Below, in pieces: positions 20,198 through 31,089 of a stretch of DNA of 64,000 nt. The stretch is from NCBI RefSeq assembly GCF_000234665.1, contig NC_018324.1, positions 1,353,942 through 1,417,941 of the forward strand, in the 5' to 3' direction. A program made the position numbers and the translations under genes. How positions within the stretch are numbered: the stretch's first letter is position 1; every line of letters begins with the position of its first letter. The DNA comes from Leishmania mexicana MHOM/GT/2001/U1103 (lineage: Eukaryota; Euglenozoa; Kinetoplastea; Trypanosomatida; Trypanosomatidae). The notes beneath the pieces were generated by a model. The model made no database searches, had not been told where the DNA came from, and saw nothing but the letters and a program-made list of their open reading frames with translations.

Positions 20198-22513
20198 TGT
20201 TGTTTGCTCTCTCTCTTTGTGGGTGTATGTATGTCAGGGTGGGAGAGGAGAGGGATGCGCGCGCGAGCGCTTCGTTTTTCTTCGCTTGAGGAGGGAGACG
20301 CGGTGGACGGTGCCAACGACAGGAACAAAAAAAATGCGCCGCCGCTTCTAGTGTGGGGGTGGCATGTTCAAAAAGCATGTGAAGATGGGTCGCTCAGCAT
20401 GGAGAAGACGTGAGGGGCAGCAGAGAGTATTGGGAGTGCGCAGGGATGCAGCTTTCCTGGACCAGCATAGTGGTCCTCACTGTAATGACCATACATGCAA
20501 GCACACACGTACACAGAATGCAGTGGGGCATGGGAAAGAGGGCGTATGAGCCACCTCCACCGTAGACCGTAGTCTCTTAATGACGACTCTATGAGAAAAA
20601 GCGAGGAACTAAGCACTTCACCAAACCACTGGAGCGTGTTGTTTGGTCTTCGCAGCGGTGGAAGCGCGCACACACACACCTCCCCCCTCCCCCTTCTGGC
20701 GCACCATCGACTATTTTTTTTATTTGTTCATAAGGGGGAGGGAGGGAGGAAGTACTGGAATAAACCACACGATATCCCCAAAACTCCTGCGCGAAAAATA
20801 GACTCATCAGAGAAATCATCCGGTTACGCGGACATCGTAGCAGGTGCAACCAAGAAAAGAGAGACGGGAAGAATTGGGAGAGAGCGTGCGAGCGAGAACG
20901 GAAAGCAGAAAACAAAATAAAGGCAAAGGAGCGCACATCTATAGTTTCCGCACAGTGACACACACAGAGACTGACCGACCGACCGCCAGCTGCCCTGGGA
21001 GGTTGAGAAACACGTGCGCGCGATGCTGAAACCCATCTGTTGTACTCTCAGAAGCAGACACTTTGAAAAAGGCGGTAAAAAGGAGGTGGGGGACAACAAC
21101 AACAAATGAAAGAATAAAAACGATAAAGAGAGCTAGAAAAACGAGAAGGTGCGTGGCGAGCGAATTCGGCGGACGGCCAGGGGTATAAGCCCATCCAACA
21201 CAGACACACTTGCGGGGCGAGGACACACCTAGCTCTGTATTGTGTCTTGTGGTTTCCTCACGTACTCGAACGTGCGTGTGTGTGTGTGTGTAGTTCACCT
21301 TCCCCGCCCCGTCTCTGCCTCTACGCCTTGTCAAGCGTATCAGTTCTGTACTCACAGCCAACCTCTCTCACATGCGAGACGCAGCGGCGATATTCGGTAA
21401 AATGTTTTATACGAAAGACAGAAAAGAGGATACTACGCATCACATGTCATCACTCAGCACAAACAGCGTTCTTGCCTCTCTCCGCAGGTGATTACAGCAG
21501 TGGATGCCTTTGGTGTCCGTGTTAAATGCACGTTAGTGCGTCCCCTCTGTCGACACACAGCATCAACATCACCCATCATGCATCCGCAACTCCGCACGCC
21601 ACAGGGAGGAGGGGAGGGGGGCTAAAGTGAGAAAGGAAAGTCAGACATGAACAGAAGATAAGCGGAAGTACGAGGTCAAACATAAAATGAAAAGAGGGAA
21701 GTCGATCACCGGTCGTGCACCCTTTATATGCATCCTCACGGGGTATATGAACATGCCTGAGGAGGGAAGGGGAGGTGCAACAACATGCGCTGGCAGCAGA
21801 GGAGCCCACAGGAACATGGCTCTCACACCCGAGTGCAAACAAAAAGAGGAACGGAGTGGGTGGTGGTGGACGGAGATGAAGAGACCAGGGGAAGCCCGTG
21901 AGTCGCCGCTCGACCAGAAACACACAAATGGAGAGAAGCAGGAGGGAGTACGGCAGTGGCGAGGGAACTCTCGTCAGCATCAAAGCCACAGCAGACGGGG
22001 AGGACGGAGTCGGGACAATGTAAAGAGAAACACACAAACACACGCGCGCAGAGCAAAAAGATGTTCGAGCACACGCAACGTACGAAGTGAACTATTTTAT
22101 CACAAAGGAAAGCAGGGGTGACGTGTCGGACAGAAGAGAGAGTGCGAAAGAAACGGAAGGTGACCAAACAAGAACGGAAAGAAACGAAACGCTGCGAGAG
22201 CGCAGGCAGGGAAATCGCCTCGCACACGACTGCATTGCAATGTAAGCCGTGCCGGATTGTATATGTGGACGCATTCATCCGGCATTTCCCAATGATTGCC
22301 TGCATGTGTGTGTGTGTGAGTGTGAACGGAGAGCGATATTTCAGACACTGCAAGTACGCCGCTTCTCGGCGTCTCCACACAGCCCTTTCCCTTTCACTTC
22401 CCCTTCTCCCATTCCCCCATCCAATGATCTTGTCTCGCCCAATGCCGTTACTGACCCCTCTTTGCCGCAGCAAAAACGGAGACACGCGCACAAACGAGCC
22501 GAAGACAGTAGGA
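20198..22513. other. 2.3-kb spacer
   Basis: No supported gene. Features are CA/GT microsatellites (about 21272-21290, 22306-22318) and poly-T/poly-A runs. All ORFs have simple-sequence character. It is probably the 5' UTR of the 474-aa gene plus a long 3' UTR of the F-box gene. Confidence 0.55.
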
Positions 22514-24160
22514 CTAGGCCACCCTCCCCCGAATGAGAAGCTGCAAGTGCAACCACCAGCCATTGTAGCACAGCGCTGATACCGTCCACAGCAGCGAGGA
22601 GGACACGACACCGAACGCCATCCAAGAGAGCACCTCTACGCCTGTGAAGGACTGCGGTAGCATCAAGAAGCAGCCTGCTCCCGCTGGGCCAACTCCACCG
22701 TCCACGGCTGAGGTGACCTTGACGGTCGTCACAAACGGATCCGCCGCGGCTGTAGACGAGACTTCGGGCAGTCGCATCCCAAACGTGTAAACGCAGCCGA
22801 GTCCGCCCTCCACCGCCTCCACGAGCGGATGGAAGTTGTCGCCAGCGCCATCCGAGAGGCTCGCTGTGACGAGCGATACCTGCTGACGCCACAGCACATA
22901 GCATGACGGACGCCCAATCGAAATCCACCTCGTCAGCGTGAGATCGGAGGAGAGCAGCAGCATCCTGTCAAGGTCTTGGTGCTGCATGTAGACGAGGTAC
23001 GTGACGCGGCTCACGGCGATGCGGACGCTCTTGATGGTTACGCAACTCGGGACAATGGCATTCAGATCGATGGCCCGCAACTCAGTTGTCGGCCGCCGCT
23101 TTGGCCAGTAGCTCACCGTGTGCAGTCGTACCTCTCGGCAGTTCATCACGGCGTACTCGTCACGATCCTCGCATGGGCTGCCGTAAACGTCTCCGCAGCT
23201 GCTGTCCACAAAGTCCGAGCACGAGGACGAAAGAGAGGTCAGTCGTTCCGCCACCATTTCAGGGCAGTTACTGGTCTTGAGCAGACGCACACCGTCCTCA
23301 TTGGCGCACAGAGCAGAGCTGCTGCCCATCCAAAACGTTCGCCAGGCGGCGCTGCTGGTGCCCAGGTAAAAGTGCAAGGGTAGCGCCGGGTGGGTCGTAT
23401 CCATGTGAGCAAGAGTGCTGCCGCTAGTGCTCTCACTGCAGCTGCTGAAGGGATCAGGCAACGGCACAATTTGCGCGCGCAGGTGGGTCGCTACGAGGGC
23501 GGACGGCAGCTGGTTCGACGCTGCGCTGTAGGTGCCCCCATGCTGCTTGGGGTCGACTCGGGTCATTTCCCACCAGCACGCAATGTGAACGCTGGCGGTG
23601 CAGAAGAAAACGTGGCGATTGTAGTCGAGTAGAAAGTGATCGCCGTCTGGAGACGCGTAAAACCCGTCTGTCCCGACCGGCACCTCAATCATGGCCTCGA
23701 TGAGGCAGTCAAACACGTGCAAATCCCCTTCGCGCGTTTTGCACAGGAGGAACCGATTCCCGCTAAAGTGCACGAGCGAGGATGGGAAGGCAAAACACGC
23801 AGGAAGCTCCTTTTGATGCTCTACCAAGTCCCCATTGTCGTCCACCAGCTGCGTGTACAGGTAGCATTCCATTTCGTCGATGTTAGATGTGTCTGTGCCG
23901 CTGCGCACGAGCACCAGAAGCCTCTGCTCCCTCTCCAGAACACCGAGAGCCAAAATCTGACTAGGTGGAGCAAGCTCGACGTAGTTGTCTTTCAGGCATG
24001 GCCACACCAAGTACCTCTTCTCTTCATACGATATGAACGAGTCGCTGACGATCTTCCAACACAAATGCGAGACTCCGCTCAGCGCCATGAGTTCCCTCTT
24101 CGTCAAGTAAGACGCAATGAGAAGCAGAGTGTCGGTGCATTCCATCCTCACGAGCCGCAT
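22514..24160 (-). CDS. F-box-like protein (548 aa)
   Basis: The N terminus (residues ~5-48) reads as an F-box: a conserved Leu/Ile pattern ending in CWKIVSDSFISYEEK. F-boxes bind SKP1 and recruit targets to SCF ubiquitin ligases. The remaining ~500 residues show alternating hydrophobic strands and scattered Trp, compatible with a beta-propeller substrate domain, although I see no clear repeat motif. A hydrophobic C terminus (VSSSLLWTVSALCYNGWWLHLQ is split by polar residues) could be the last propeller blade or a tail anchor. The start is the ATG at 24160; a second in-frame ATG six codons later would preserve the F-box. The substrate cannot be inferred. Confidence 0.7.
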   Translation of the reverse strand: MRLVRMECTDTLLLIASYLTKRELMALSGVSHLCWKIVSDSFISYEEKRYLVWPCLKDNYVELAPPSQILALGVLEREQRLLVLVRSGTDTSNIDEMECYLYTQLVDDNGDLVEHQKELPACFAFPSSLVHFSGNRFLLCKTREGDLHVFDCLIEAMIEVPVGTDGFYASPDGDHFLLDYNRHVFFCTASVHIACWWEMTRVDPKQHGGTYSAASNQLPSALVATHLRAQIVPLPDPFSSCSESTSGSTLAHMDTTHPALPLHFYLGTSSAAWRTFWMGSSSALCANEDGVRLLKTSNCPEMVAERLTSLSSSCSDFVDSSCGDVYGSPCEDRDEYAVMNCREVRLHTVSYWPKRRPTTELRAIDLNAIVPSCVTIKSVRIAVSRVTYLVYMQHQDLDRMLLLSSDLTLTRWISIGRPSCYVLWRQQVSLVTASLSDGAGDNFHPLVEAVEGGLGCVYTFGMRLPEVSSTAAADPFVTTVKVTSAVDGGVGPAGAGCFLMLPQSFTGVEVLSWMAFGVVSSSLLWTVSALCYNGWWLHLQLLIRGRVA

Positions 24161-25979
24161 TACCGAAAAGCAATGTATATATATATATATATATATATGC
24201 TTGTGTATATGTACGTATATGTATGTATATAGAAGAGAACTGACAGAGGCGATCTCAAGACCACAGATGCCGCGAGAGGCAGCCTGGAGCCTCTCTCTAC
24301 ACTTTGTGTGCGTGTGCGTGTGTCAGGGAGGGGGGTGGGGGCAGAGACAAGACAGCCGCAAGCACCCGTAGAGGGGAGTAAAATCAGGTACGGCAGGATT
24401 GGCGACAGCGTTGAGGCCCTGCAGCCACATCACAGAGGGACGCGATAAAAATGCACTGCGTACCTCACTTGCGAGCGAGATAAGCGACTGCGCGCGCACG
24501 AGGCCAAGTAGAGGGCAAGAAGATGCGCGCTGCAGTGGCAGAAGAGTAGCAACCTGTCATGAAAGGGGTGAGCAAAGAAGGACACGCAGAGAGGGGAGGG
24601 GAGGCAAGGCAAGGGCGAAAGTGAAAGAGATGGAGAGGCGGGGGAAGGAGGGAGAGTACAGTAGACGTAGGGAGAAGACGAGAGTGGTGCGTTGATGTAG
24701 TGCTGTAGCACCGAAGTACTTGCGTTTGTGCAGACATGAGAGAGACGCGTTGGAAGGAGGGAAGGAGAAGGGGACTACTCACAGGCCTTTCGCCACACGT
24801 GTGTCTGATGCACAAGAAAAGTAAGACGGGAAAGGTTCGGAGTCGGACGTCGTGCAAAGCACTGCCACTCCCAGGAGCATCTGCGGTTGGGTACAGCGGG
24901 CAATTCGCTAACCGTTCCCGACTTACGACGCAGCACACAGAAACACAGTAGCGCAAGAGTTTGACATACGTAAGCACCACCTGTCCTATTCCCGCTTTCC
25001 GCGTGTGTGTGTGTGTGTGTGTTTTGCTTCTTTTTTGTGTTTTTTTTCATCTCGCGCCGATACGGTACCTTCACCCACTCTACCCACTCTTTCGCCCTCG
25101 CCCACACAAAACGCATACACGCATACATAGACTTATAGAGCCGTGCGGCTGTGTGTGTGTGTGTGCGTGTTTGTGTCGCCGTTTCCAGGCGAGACACATA
25201 CACGGTGAAAAGGAAAGAGAGAAGAAAGGCGGAGAAGACACAAGCATCGCACAAGGAGAAAAATAAACAAGCACACGCGCATGCATACACACACAGACAC
25301 ACACAGACAGACGCAGACACACACACGCACGAAAAAAAGAAAAGAAAAAGGGAAGGAAAACAAGACAAAAGTACGCTATCCATCGTACGTGTATATATAC
25401 AGATGATAGAAGCGAAAAGACGGATCGGTGATGCGCTTTGCGTATGTGTGTGTGTGTGTGTGTTTCGCTCTTCAGGGGGAGAAAAGCGTGTGATCTGGTG
25501 GCCGCGGGTGTGGGTAGGTGCGTGTTTGGTAACTGGCATGCGACACGACGTACCCTCTGCGTCCTCTTTCTCTGCCTTGAGCGAGTGGGGACGGGTAGGG
25601 AGGGAAGGGCTGGGGAGAAAAAGATAGGGACAAGAAAGGGCAGGTAAGGAGAGCAAGGAGCGCACGCCTAGAATACATCAGATGGAAAGAAGGATCGAGG
25701 GGGAATGAGAAATAGAAAGAAGGAGACGAGTGGCCCTGCGAAGCAGACCGAGTAAGGGGAAAATGAGGGCGGGCGGGGGAGGGGGCTCCACTCCGGCAAA
25801 TGTGCATCAAGTGACAAGGTACAAAAATCTTCAAAAAACAATATGCGCATATATATATAATAGTGCTGAGAAGCACACCAGCACATGCCCACGCGGCCGC
25901 CAACACGGGCTCATGGCCTCTCCACACCCGCTTCACCCCTCCTCATGCCTGTTGCACGTGAAGCTTCATCTTGTCTCTT
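24161..25979. other. 1.8-kb spacer with AT and GT/CA microsatellites
   Basis: No supported gene. It contains (TA)n at 24176-24198 directly upstream of the F-box gene, GT repeats at about 25002-25022, 25149-25165 and 25443-25463, and CA repeats at about 25267-25331. It probably holds the 3' UTR of the EF-hand gene and the 5' UTR of the F-box gene. Confidence 0.6.
24176..24198. repeat. (TA)n microsatellite
   Basis: Alternating TA over 23 bases, 15 nt upstream of the F-box start codon and therefore within its 5' UTR or splice region. Further TATG/TGTATA repeats follow to about 24231. Confidence 0.9.
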
Positions 25980-26291
25980 TTACCACTGCGCAAGGCTGAG
26001 CACGAAGCACGCGAACTCTTCGTAGTTCAGGGATTCCTCGTGCGTCGCGGCATGCTTGCGCACCATTTCGTCAAGCTCCTTATCAGAGAGGTCCACACCG
26101 TAGTGCTCGAGACCCATGTAGAATCTCTTCACCACCTCCACCGAAACGGCGCCGCTGTGGTCCACGTCCAGAGAGTCGAACAGGTCCTGGATGCGGTTGT
26201 CCGTCACCGGCAGCCCACCGATGTTGTTCTCGACCTCTTCGTAGGTCAGGTGGCGGTTGTTGTTGTGGCCGGGGATGAGGCTCTGCTGCAT
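25980..26291 (-). CDS. Small EF-hand-like protein (103 aa)
   Basis: The 103-aa product has two helix-loop-helix units. The first loop DVDHSGAVSVEV (residues ~42-53) fits EF-hand positions 1, 3, 5 and 6 but has Val at position 12, with Glu one residue earlier, so calcium binding is uncertain. The second loop (~81-92, THEESLNYEEF region) lacks the acidic first positions and is probably non-binding. The ORF is open further upstream but has no other ATG, so the ATG at 26291 is the start. A CTTTCTCGCAG acceptor lies only 2 nt upstream of it. It resembles small calmodulin-fold subunits found in trypanosomatid cytoskeletal assemblies; the partner is unknown. Confidence 0.8.
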   Translation of the reverse strand: MQQSLIPGHNNNRHLTYEEVENNIGGLPVTDNRIQDLFDSLDVDHSGAVSVEVVKRFYMGLEHYGVDLSDKELDEMVRKHAATHEESLNYEEFACFVLSLAQW

Positions 26292-27948
26292 GGCTGCGAG
26301 AAAGGTGTTTAGTAGGGGGAAGAAAAGGAGCGTAAGACACGTAGTAACTACACTGAAAAGAGAGTAGTGGCGGGGGGATGCTTGGACGGTGGGTGCGTCG
26401 TGTACGATTCCAAACAGAGTCTTTGATGCGAGAGAGCAGGGTTGCGACAGAGAAAGAGCTGACTTCGATGAGATGGGTGTGCACGAACGCAGGCAAAGAA
26501 CAAGAGAGCGAGAGTAGGGCAGAGGGCAAGGGGCAGAGAAAGGAGTGGCTGGGCAGAGGGTCAGGCGCACAGAGATGTACACCTGTGCACTCTTTGCGCT
26601 GTTTCAACCGTGGAGTGAGAGAGAAGAAGAGAGGTGCAGCTCAGCGTCCTCATCTCTCGTGCAATGTCACGTGCAGGCAAGATCTGCGAACGCCTGCCCC
26701 CCCCCCCAAAAAAAAGGCATCTTGCCCGTATTCCAGCAAGCAGCCAATGCTACCAGGTGTCTTGGGCACAGAGAACGACGGAGCTTCACGGAGCAATCGG
26801 CGCTTTGAATCCTCCTGCATGCACTTCTTTTCTTGTTGCTATCTGTCATTCCTTCCACGCGGGCTGTCGCCGATTGTACTTGCGACACACATGTAAAGGG
26901 GAATTACGCAACGGAGCAGCTTTACGCACCAACCACCCAGTCAAAGCACACACAAATCACGACCAGACCTGAGAGGGGGAAAAGGGAAGCACGAAAAAAA
27001 AAGAAAGAATACAGAAGAAACTGCAAAAGAATGCGGAGGTACAAGAAAGGGAACGGCGTGCTAGAAACGTGAAACCGAAAAGAAGACAGTGGGCGCCTGC
27101 GGCTGGTTTGCGTGCGTGTAGATGAAGAAGCAAAAAAGGATAAAGAAAGGGCGACACATCCACACACACACACACACACTAACGAATACGCAAACACGCG
27201 AAAAAAAAAAAGAACGGCAGCAGAACGACGCCATGTCACGAACCATCGAACTAGCATGTGTAGGGGTGAGGGGCAGCGGTCCATCACCAAAAAGCACCAC
27301 GTATGCGTGCATACGTGTGCAAAACAGAATTATGGCGTATGTGGTGGGAAAGGAGGAGTAACAGAGAAACCGGAGGTGCGGACGCAGAAGCGTCGCAGGA
27401 CGACCGCGAGACAAGTCAAATATAAAAAAAAAGCAAAGCACTCTTAGCAGCAGTTGAAAGGCGGCAAAGATACCCATACTGGCGTGCGCATGCGCCACGG
27501 TAGTGGCGTCTCCTGGACACTGCGTATGCCCCGCAGGATGGCAGCAAAGACCCGCTGCACAATCAAAAGAGGGGGGGGGCACTCACCCACCCACAAACGA
27601 AAGAACATCTGGTGGGTGGGTGGTTTTTCTACCACGTCGCAGCTCCGCAAAGAGTGAAATACGAACGAATACACACACCAAGCCGACAAGCCATCCCCTC
27701 TCAGCGTCCAGCACCGCGCGACACCAGAATCAGGGGAAGAGACACTACGACGTAAAACGAAAAGGGCACTGTGCACACGAAAACAGAGGTTCAGGATACG
27801 CACACAACGCAATAATAATTAAATAAAAGAAAAACAGTTGGAGGTAGGTCGAATACAATCTGGACAAAACCGAATCCATATGAAACGAAAGAGGAGCAGA
27901 AGAAAAGGCGCAGAGCAGTTCCTTTTTTTTATTACTTGCTTTTTGACC
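26292..27948. other. Intergenic/UTR spacer
   Basis: No supported gene. It contains adjoining C11 (26697-26707) and A8 (26708-26715) runs, and CA repeats near 27162-27179. The segment up to 28860 should be the long 3' UTR of the 28861-29754 gene. Confidence 0.55.
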
Positions 27949-28522
27949 TGTCCGTTCTCTGTCATGGAAGATGAGGTCACGCTCACCCCATCCCCAGCCT
28001 GGCACAGGCCCCACCAGCGTGGTGCAGAGCAGCTGTGTACAGAAGTGTTACAGCAACGCGCAGCCCCAGTTATCGGAGCACGGCGGCTGCCGCACAGTCT
28101 ACCCAGCCCGCCCCGCAGGTAGCCTCACAGCCGCTCCCCCATCATGCCGGTCGCCACCTGGTGCATCCCCCTCGGCGTGGCTCATACCCCGCACCAGTGG
28201 GCGGTGAGGGCCGGGTGGGATGCGTCGGAATCACGGTGGCACCTCGCCTGTCACATGAATGGCCCGAGCACGTTGGCTGTCGCGGAGCGCTCCGAAGCCA
28301 TGCTATCCAGGACCTGACTGCCGGTGTCAGTAGCGGTGAATCGCACTGGCTTCCCCTCGCCGTAGGTGCTCGGCCCTTTCACCACGAGAAGTGGCTCGGC
28401 ATTTGGCAGGGGGATCGAAAGGGGAGGAGGCTGCTTGGCTTCCTTCCACACAGAGTGGGGGCGCTGGACCCTGGATACCATGCTGAGGTGTCTCCCGCCA
28501 TCAGGGATCCCGCAACCGAATA
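27949..28522 (+). mobile_element. SIDER-like degenerate retroposon, copy 1
   Basis: This 574-bp segment is almost identical to the reverse complement of 33436-34009, with the same length and only a few substitutions. Size, lack of a conserved protein and the A-rich end after the repeat (AATAAGAATAAAGATGA) match the SIDER family of truncated ingi/L1Tc-related retroposons of Leishmania. I could not verify the 79-bp retroposon signature. Taking the A-rich end as 3', this copy points right, antisense to the transcription of its host. It sits in the presumed 3' UTR of the membrane-protein gene. A 162-aa ORF across it appears in both copies and is probably fortuitous. Confidence 0.65.
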
Positions 28523-28860
28523 AGAATAAAGATGAGCCATCAGCAGACAGCATCATTCAGTAGGCTCTTTGGGTGCTTTCCAGGCTCAGCTCTGGCAAAC
28601 CAAAAAAAAAGAAAAGAAGGTCACCGGTGCCGTCGAAACACGATGCAGCACTGCGGTAACACCTGCACAGCTTTCTTGGCAGAGACTAAACTAAGCGAAA
28701 AAAAAAAAATAGTGGGCTGAGTCGCACATGAAAGGTGACGTGGGAAGAAAGGAGACGGAAGCAAAGAAGAAGCGCAGCAGGCTGAGGCAATAAAAGCAGC
28801 GAAGTACCCAGCAGACAAAAGCCTTTTGTGCGCAACGGGGAAGAGGACGTCAGCACGGTC
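28523..28860. other. Spacer between SIDER-like copy 1 and the membrane-protein gene
   Basis: No gene. A-rich runs occur at about 28603-28612 and 28700-28710. It is the proximal 3' UTR of the gene at 28861-29754. Confidence 0.6.
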
Positions 28861-29754
28861 TCAGAATGGTGGATGGAGAAAGGAGAGTTGCGCATACGGA
28901 GGAGGAGATTGCGCTTCTCTTTGCGGTGCCTCCGTTGTCGTAGCCGGGTAGTACGAGGGCAAAATCTCGGAGTAATTGTCGTAGCCGTCTGTAGTCGACA
29001 GCGGGGCGCCGCGGCGGTAGGAGCTAGGGCACTGCACGAACGACTCCGGTGAACCCCATCCGTCAAAGGTTTCTGAGAACGAGTTGCCGGCCTCATAGTT
29101 GGCGTCGCACGCGTAGTCTACCTCGCCCTGATGTCGCGGAAGCATCTCATGCCAGTGCCGCCGATGATGTCGCGATGATGCCGAGAACTGTGAGTTCGGG
29201 GCGGCTGACATGGTACTCATGTTCACGAGATGGTTCAGCAGTGCTTGATTTTGGCGCTGCGCCTCCAACTGCGCGGCCAACAGCTGTTGTTGGAGTGCTG
29301 CCTCCTCCTGCGCCTGCATCTGCATCTGCTGTAGTTGCAGCTCTTCTTGTCGCCGAGCTTTCTCATTTGCGGCTGCTGCCAGGGCCTCCGCCCCCTTCGC
29401 CTCTTCCTTGGCACGTCGTCGTCTCTTCCGGTAGCAGCAGAATGCAACTATCCCGCACAACGCAGCCAACGCAACAGCAAGGGCCACGATGATGACCAGG
29501 ATACTCTTGTCTGCCAAGAAGAATGTAGTGCCGTCGGTGGAGTTACTAGGTGGCTGCGTTGACGCTTGACTGTTGCAATAATCATAGTTGCCGCCGAGCA
29601 CGTCTTGGTTTAACCAGTCCGTGTTCCAGCCAGCATCGCAGTCGCAGGTGAGCGTGGCAGAATTCCACACTCCATGATTGCAGTTCACGTTGGAGTCCGT
29701 CGAGGTCGTCGTCGCCATTGCTTCAGAGGAGCCCACGAGAAAAACGCGGTGCAT
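28861..29754 (-). CDS. Single-pass membrane protein with short Cys-rich ectodomain (297 aa)
   Basis: The first ATG of the frame is at 29754, giving 297 aa; an ATG at 29718 would give 285 aa. The N-terminal part has an EGF-like pattern: CNHGVW, then CDCDAGWN, and a later Cys, with Asn-linked glycosylation-type sequons nearby. A strong transmembrane segment follows (ILVIIVALAVALAALCGIVA) with CCYRKRRRR as a stop-transfer sequence. The cytoplasmic tail begins with a Gln/Ala/Glu-rich coiled coil of ~80 residues, then a Ser/Tyr/Pro-rich region with PPPY near the end. No strong signal peptide is seen, so topology (N-out) is inferred from the basic flank. It could be a surface or flagellar adhesion-type protein; the function is unknown. 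Confidence 0.75.
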   Translation of the reverse strand: MHRVFLVGSSEAMATTTSTDSNVNCNHGVWNSATLTCDCDAGWNTDWLNQDVLGGNYDYCNSQASTQPPSNSTDGTTFFLADKSILVIIVALAVALAALCGIVAFCCYRKRRRRAKEEAKGAEALAAAANEKARRQEELQLQQMQMQAQEEAALQQQLLAAQLEAQRQNQALLNHLVNMSTMSAAPNSQFSASSRHHRRHWHEMLPRHQGEVDYACDANYEAGNSFSETFDGWGSPESFVQCPSSYRRGAPLSTTDGYDNYSEILPSYYPATTTEAPQREAQSPPPYAQLSFLHPPF

Positions 29755-30228
29755 TACCTTCAACTCACCAATCGAAAAAGGGGTAAAGCAGCAAACGGCT
29801 GGGGCACTCAAAATGAAGTAGTCTGTGCGAGTCGTGAGAGAGAAGCAAAGATGTCAACTGTGTAGCGTTGAGGCACCAAAGAAGGTGGCAATGTTGCGTG
29901 CCAAGGCGGTGAAGGTAAACGCATGCAACGTCACAGGAAACCCAGACGGTGGATGTGAGGCAAAGGTAAAGCCGAAATAGCAGCGGTGCTCGCAGCGCGG
30001 AATGAGAGAGGTTTCATATGATAAAACAGCCAAGGATAGGTCGAGGTTTGGCGAGGGCAGCTTCGCTGTTGCGCAGCGACACTCCATTTCATCACGAGGT
30101 TGTACAGAGAAAACATACAAAAAGGGGGTTGCCTCGGCTACCTTTCGCCCGCTATCCTGTAAACATTTTCGTTTTTTTTTCTTTCTACAGAGGGATAGAA
30201 GAGCTTGTGTTGCAGTCGTGATGAGTCT
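29755..30228. other. Intergenic/UTR spacer
   Basis: No supported gene. A T run occurs at about 30172-30182. Short ORFs on either strand show no coding character. Confidence 0.55.
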
Positions 30229-30594
30229 CTACGCCACCTCGCCTTGAACGGTGGCGGCCCGCATCTCCAGGACGCGCGTGCGAACCTCTAACGCCTGCAG
30301 CTCAGCATAGTCTTTGTGGGCATCGATCTGCAGCACCTTGAGAGCTGCTATCTCCTTCTCTCGCAGTTGCGTGTCTGCAAGACGCACTTTGGCGTTGCCA
30401 AGTTTGGCTTTCGCCTGCATTGCCAGTTTGTTTCGGAACAGCCCTTTGAAGAGCGACGCCTTCGTCTCGTACTGCTTCAGCACCATCTCTTTTGTGCAGT
30501 TGCTAGGATTCAGCTCGAGAATCTCGAAGCTGTTGCTGCAGGCAAGAATTCTCTCGGCCTCCCGTGTGGCTTCGTCCGATATCACAAGCGCCAT
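30229..30594 (-). CDS. Small J-domain-like protein lacking HPD (121 aa)
   Basis: The N-terminal ~65 residues follow a J-domain pattern: NSFEILELNP, a helix KEMVLKQYETKASLFKG, then a Lys/Ala-rich helix. The His-Pro-Asp tripeptide that stimulates Hsp70 is replaced by SLFKG-type residues. The rest is a charged helix (LREKEIAALKVLQIDAHK). The layout resembles DNAJC8/Spf31-type small proteins, in which a J domain is followed by a long charged helix, but without HPD it could not act as a classical co-chaperone. The ATG at 30594 is the only good start. Cellular role is unknown. Confidence 0.65.
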   Translation of the reverse strand: MALVISDEATREAERILACSNSFEILELNPSNCTKEMVLKQYETKASLFKGLFRNKLAMQAKAKLGNAKVRLADTQLREKEIAALKVLQIDAHKDYAELQALEVRTRVLEMRAATVQGEVA

Positions 30595-31089
30595 CTGCTA
30601 CACATGGGGGAGAAGGGCGTTTGATGATGAGGGAAGATATACAGGCGACGGGGTAATGTATCTTCCGTTTTTTTAGAGGGGGAGAAAAGAAAGGGTTGAG
30701 GAAAGGGAGAGTGGTGGTGGTACGTGCAGGATGAAGACAAATGGGGGTGAGGTGAGGTGAGGTGGGGGAGGGGGGGAATCCGCAAGATTGGGATCCAAGT
30801 GAAAAGGCGTTGCGTGCGAACATGACGGACGCATATCAGCCTGCATTTGGACAATCCATGAGGTGCAATCTTGTCAAAGATGTCGCGAAGGATATCAGTC
30901 GCACTGCGCGTTGCACGAGGTGCTTCTACTCTTTCAGTGTTGGTGTTACGTGAACGGCCAAAGCAGCAGTAGAGGGATTGGCGACGAAGGGGGTGCATCA
31001 CGAGAGGCGAAAAGGGCATGAGGACGAAAGTGCGGCTACACGGAGAAAAAGCGAGACCGCCAGCTGGAGTCACGTTTACTATCCGCGCT
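30595..31089. other. Intergenic/UTR spacer
   Basis: No supported gene. It is purine-rich on the plus strand around 30672-30780 (GGTGAGGTGAGG repeats), that is a C/T-rich tract in the minus-strand sense, suitable for trans-splicing of the J-like gene. Confidence 0.6.

Noticed and set aside
28035..28523. ORF of 162 aa in the repeated element, also found in the inverted copy (33414-33923)
   Set aside because: The frame is preserved because the copies are nearly identical, not by evident selection. The product is Pro/His/Arg-rich without a domain, and SIDER-type elements are noncoding.
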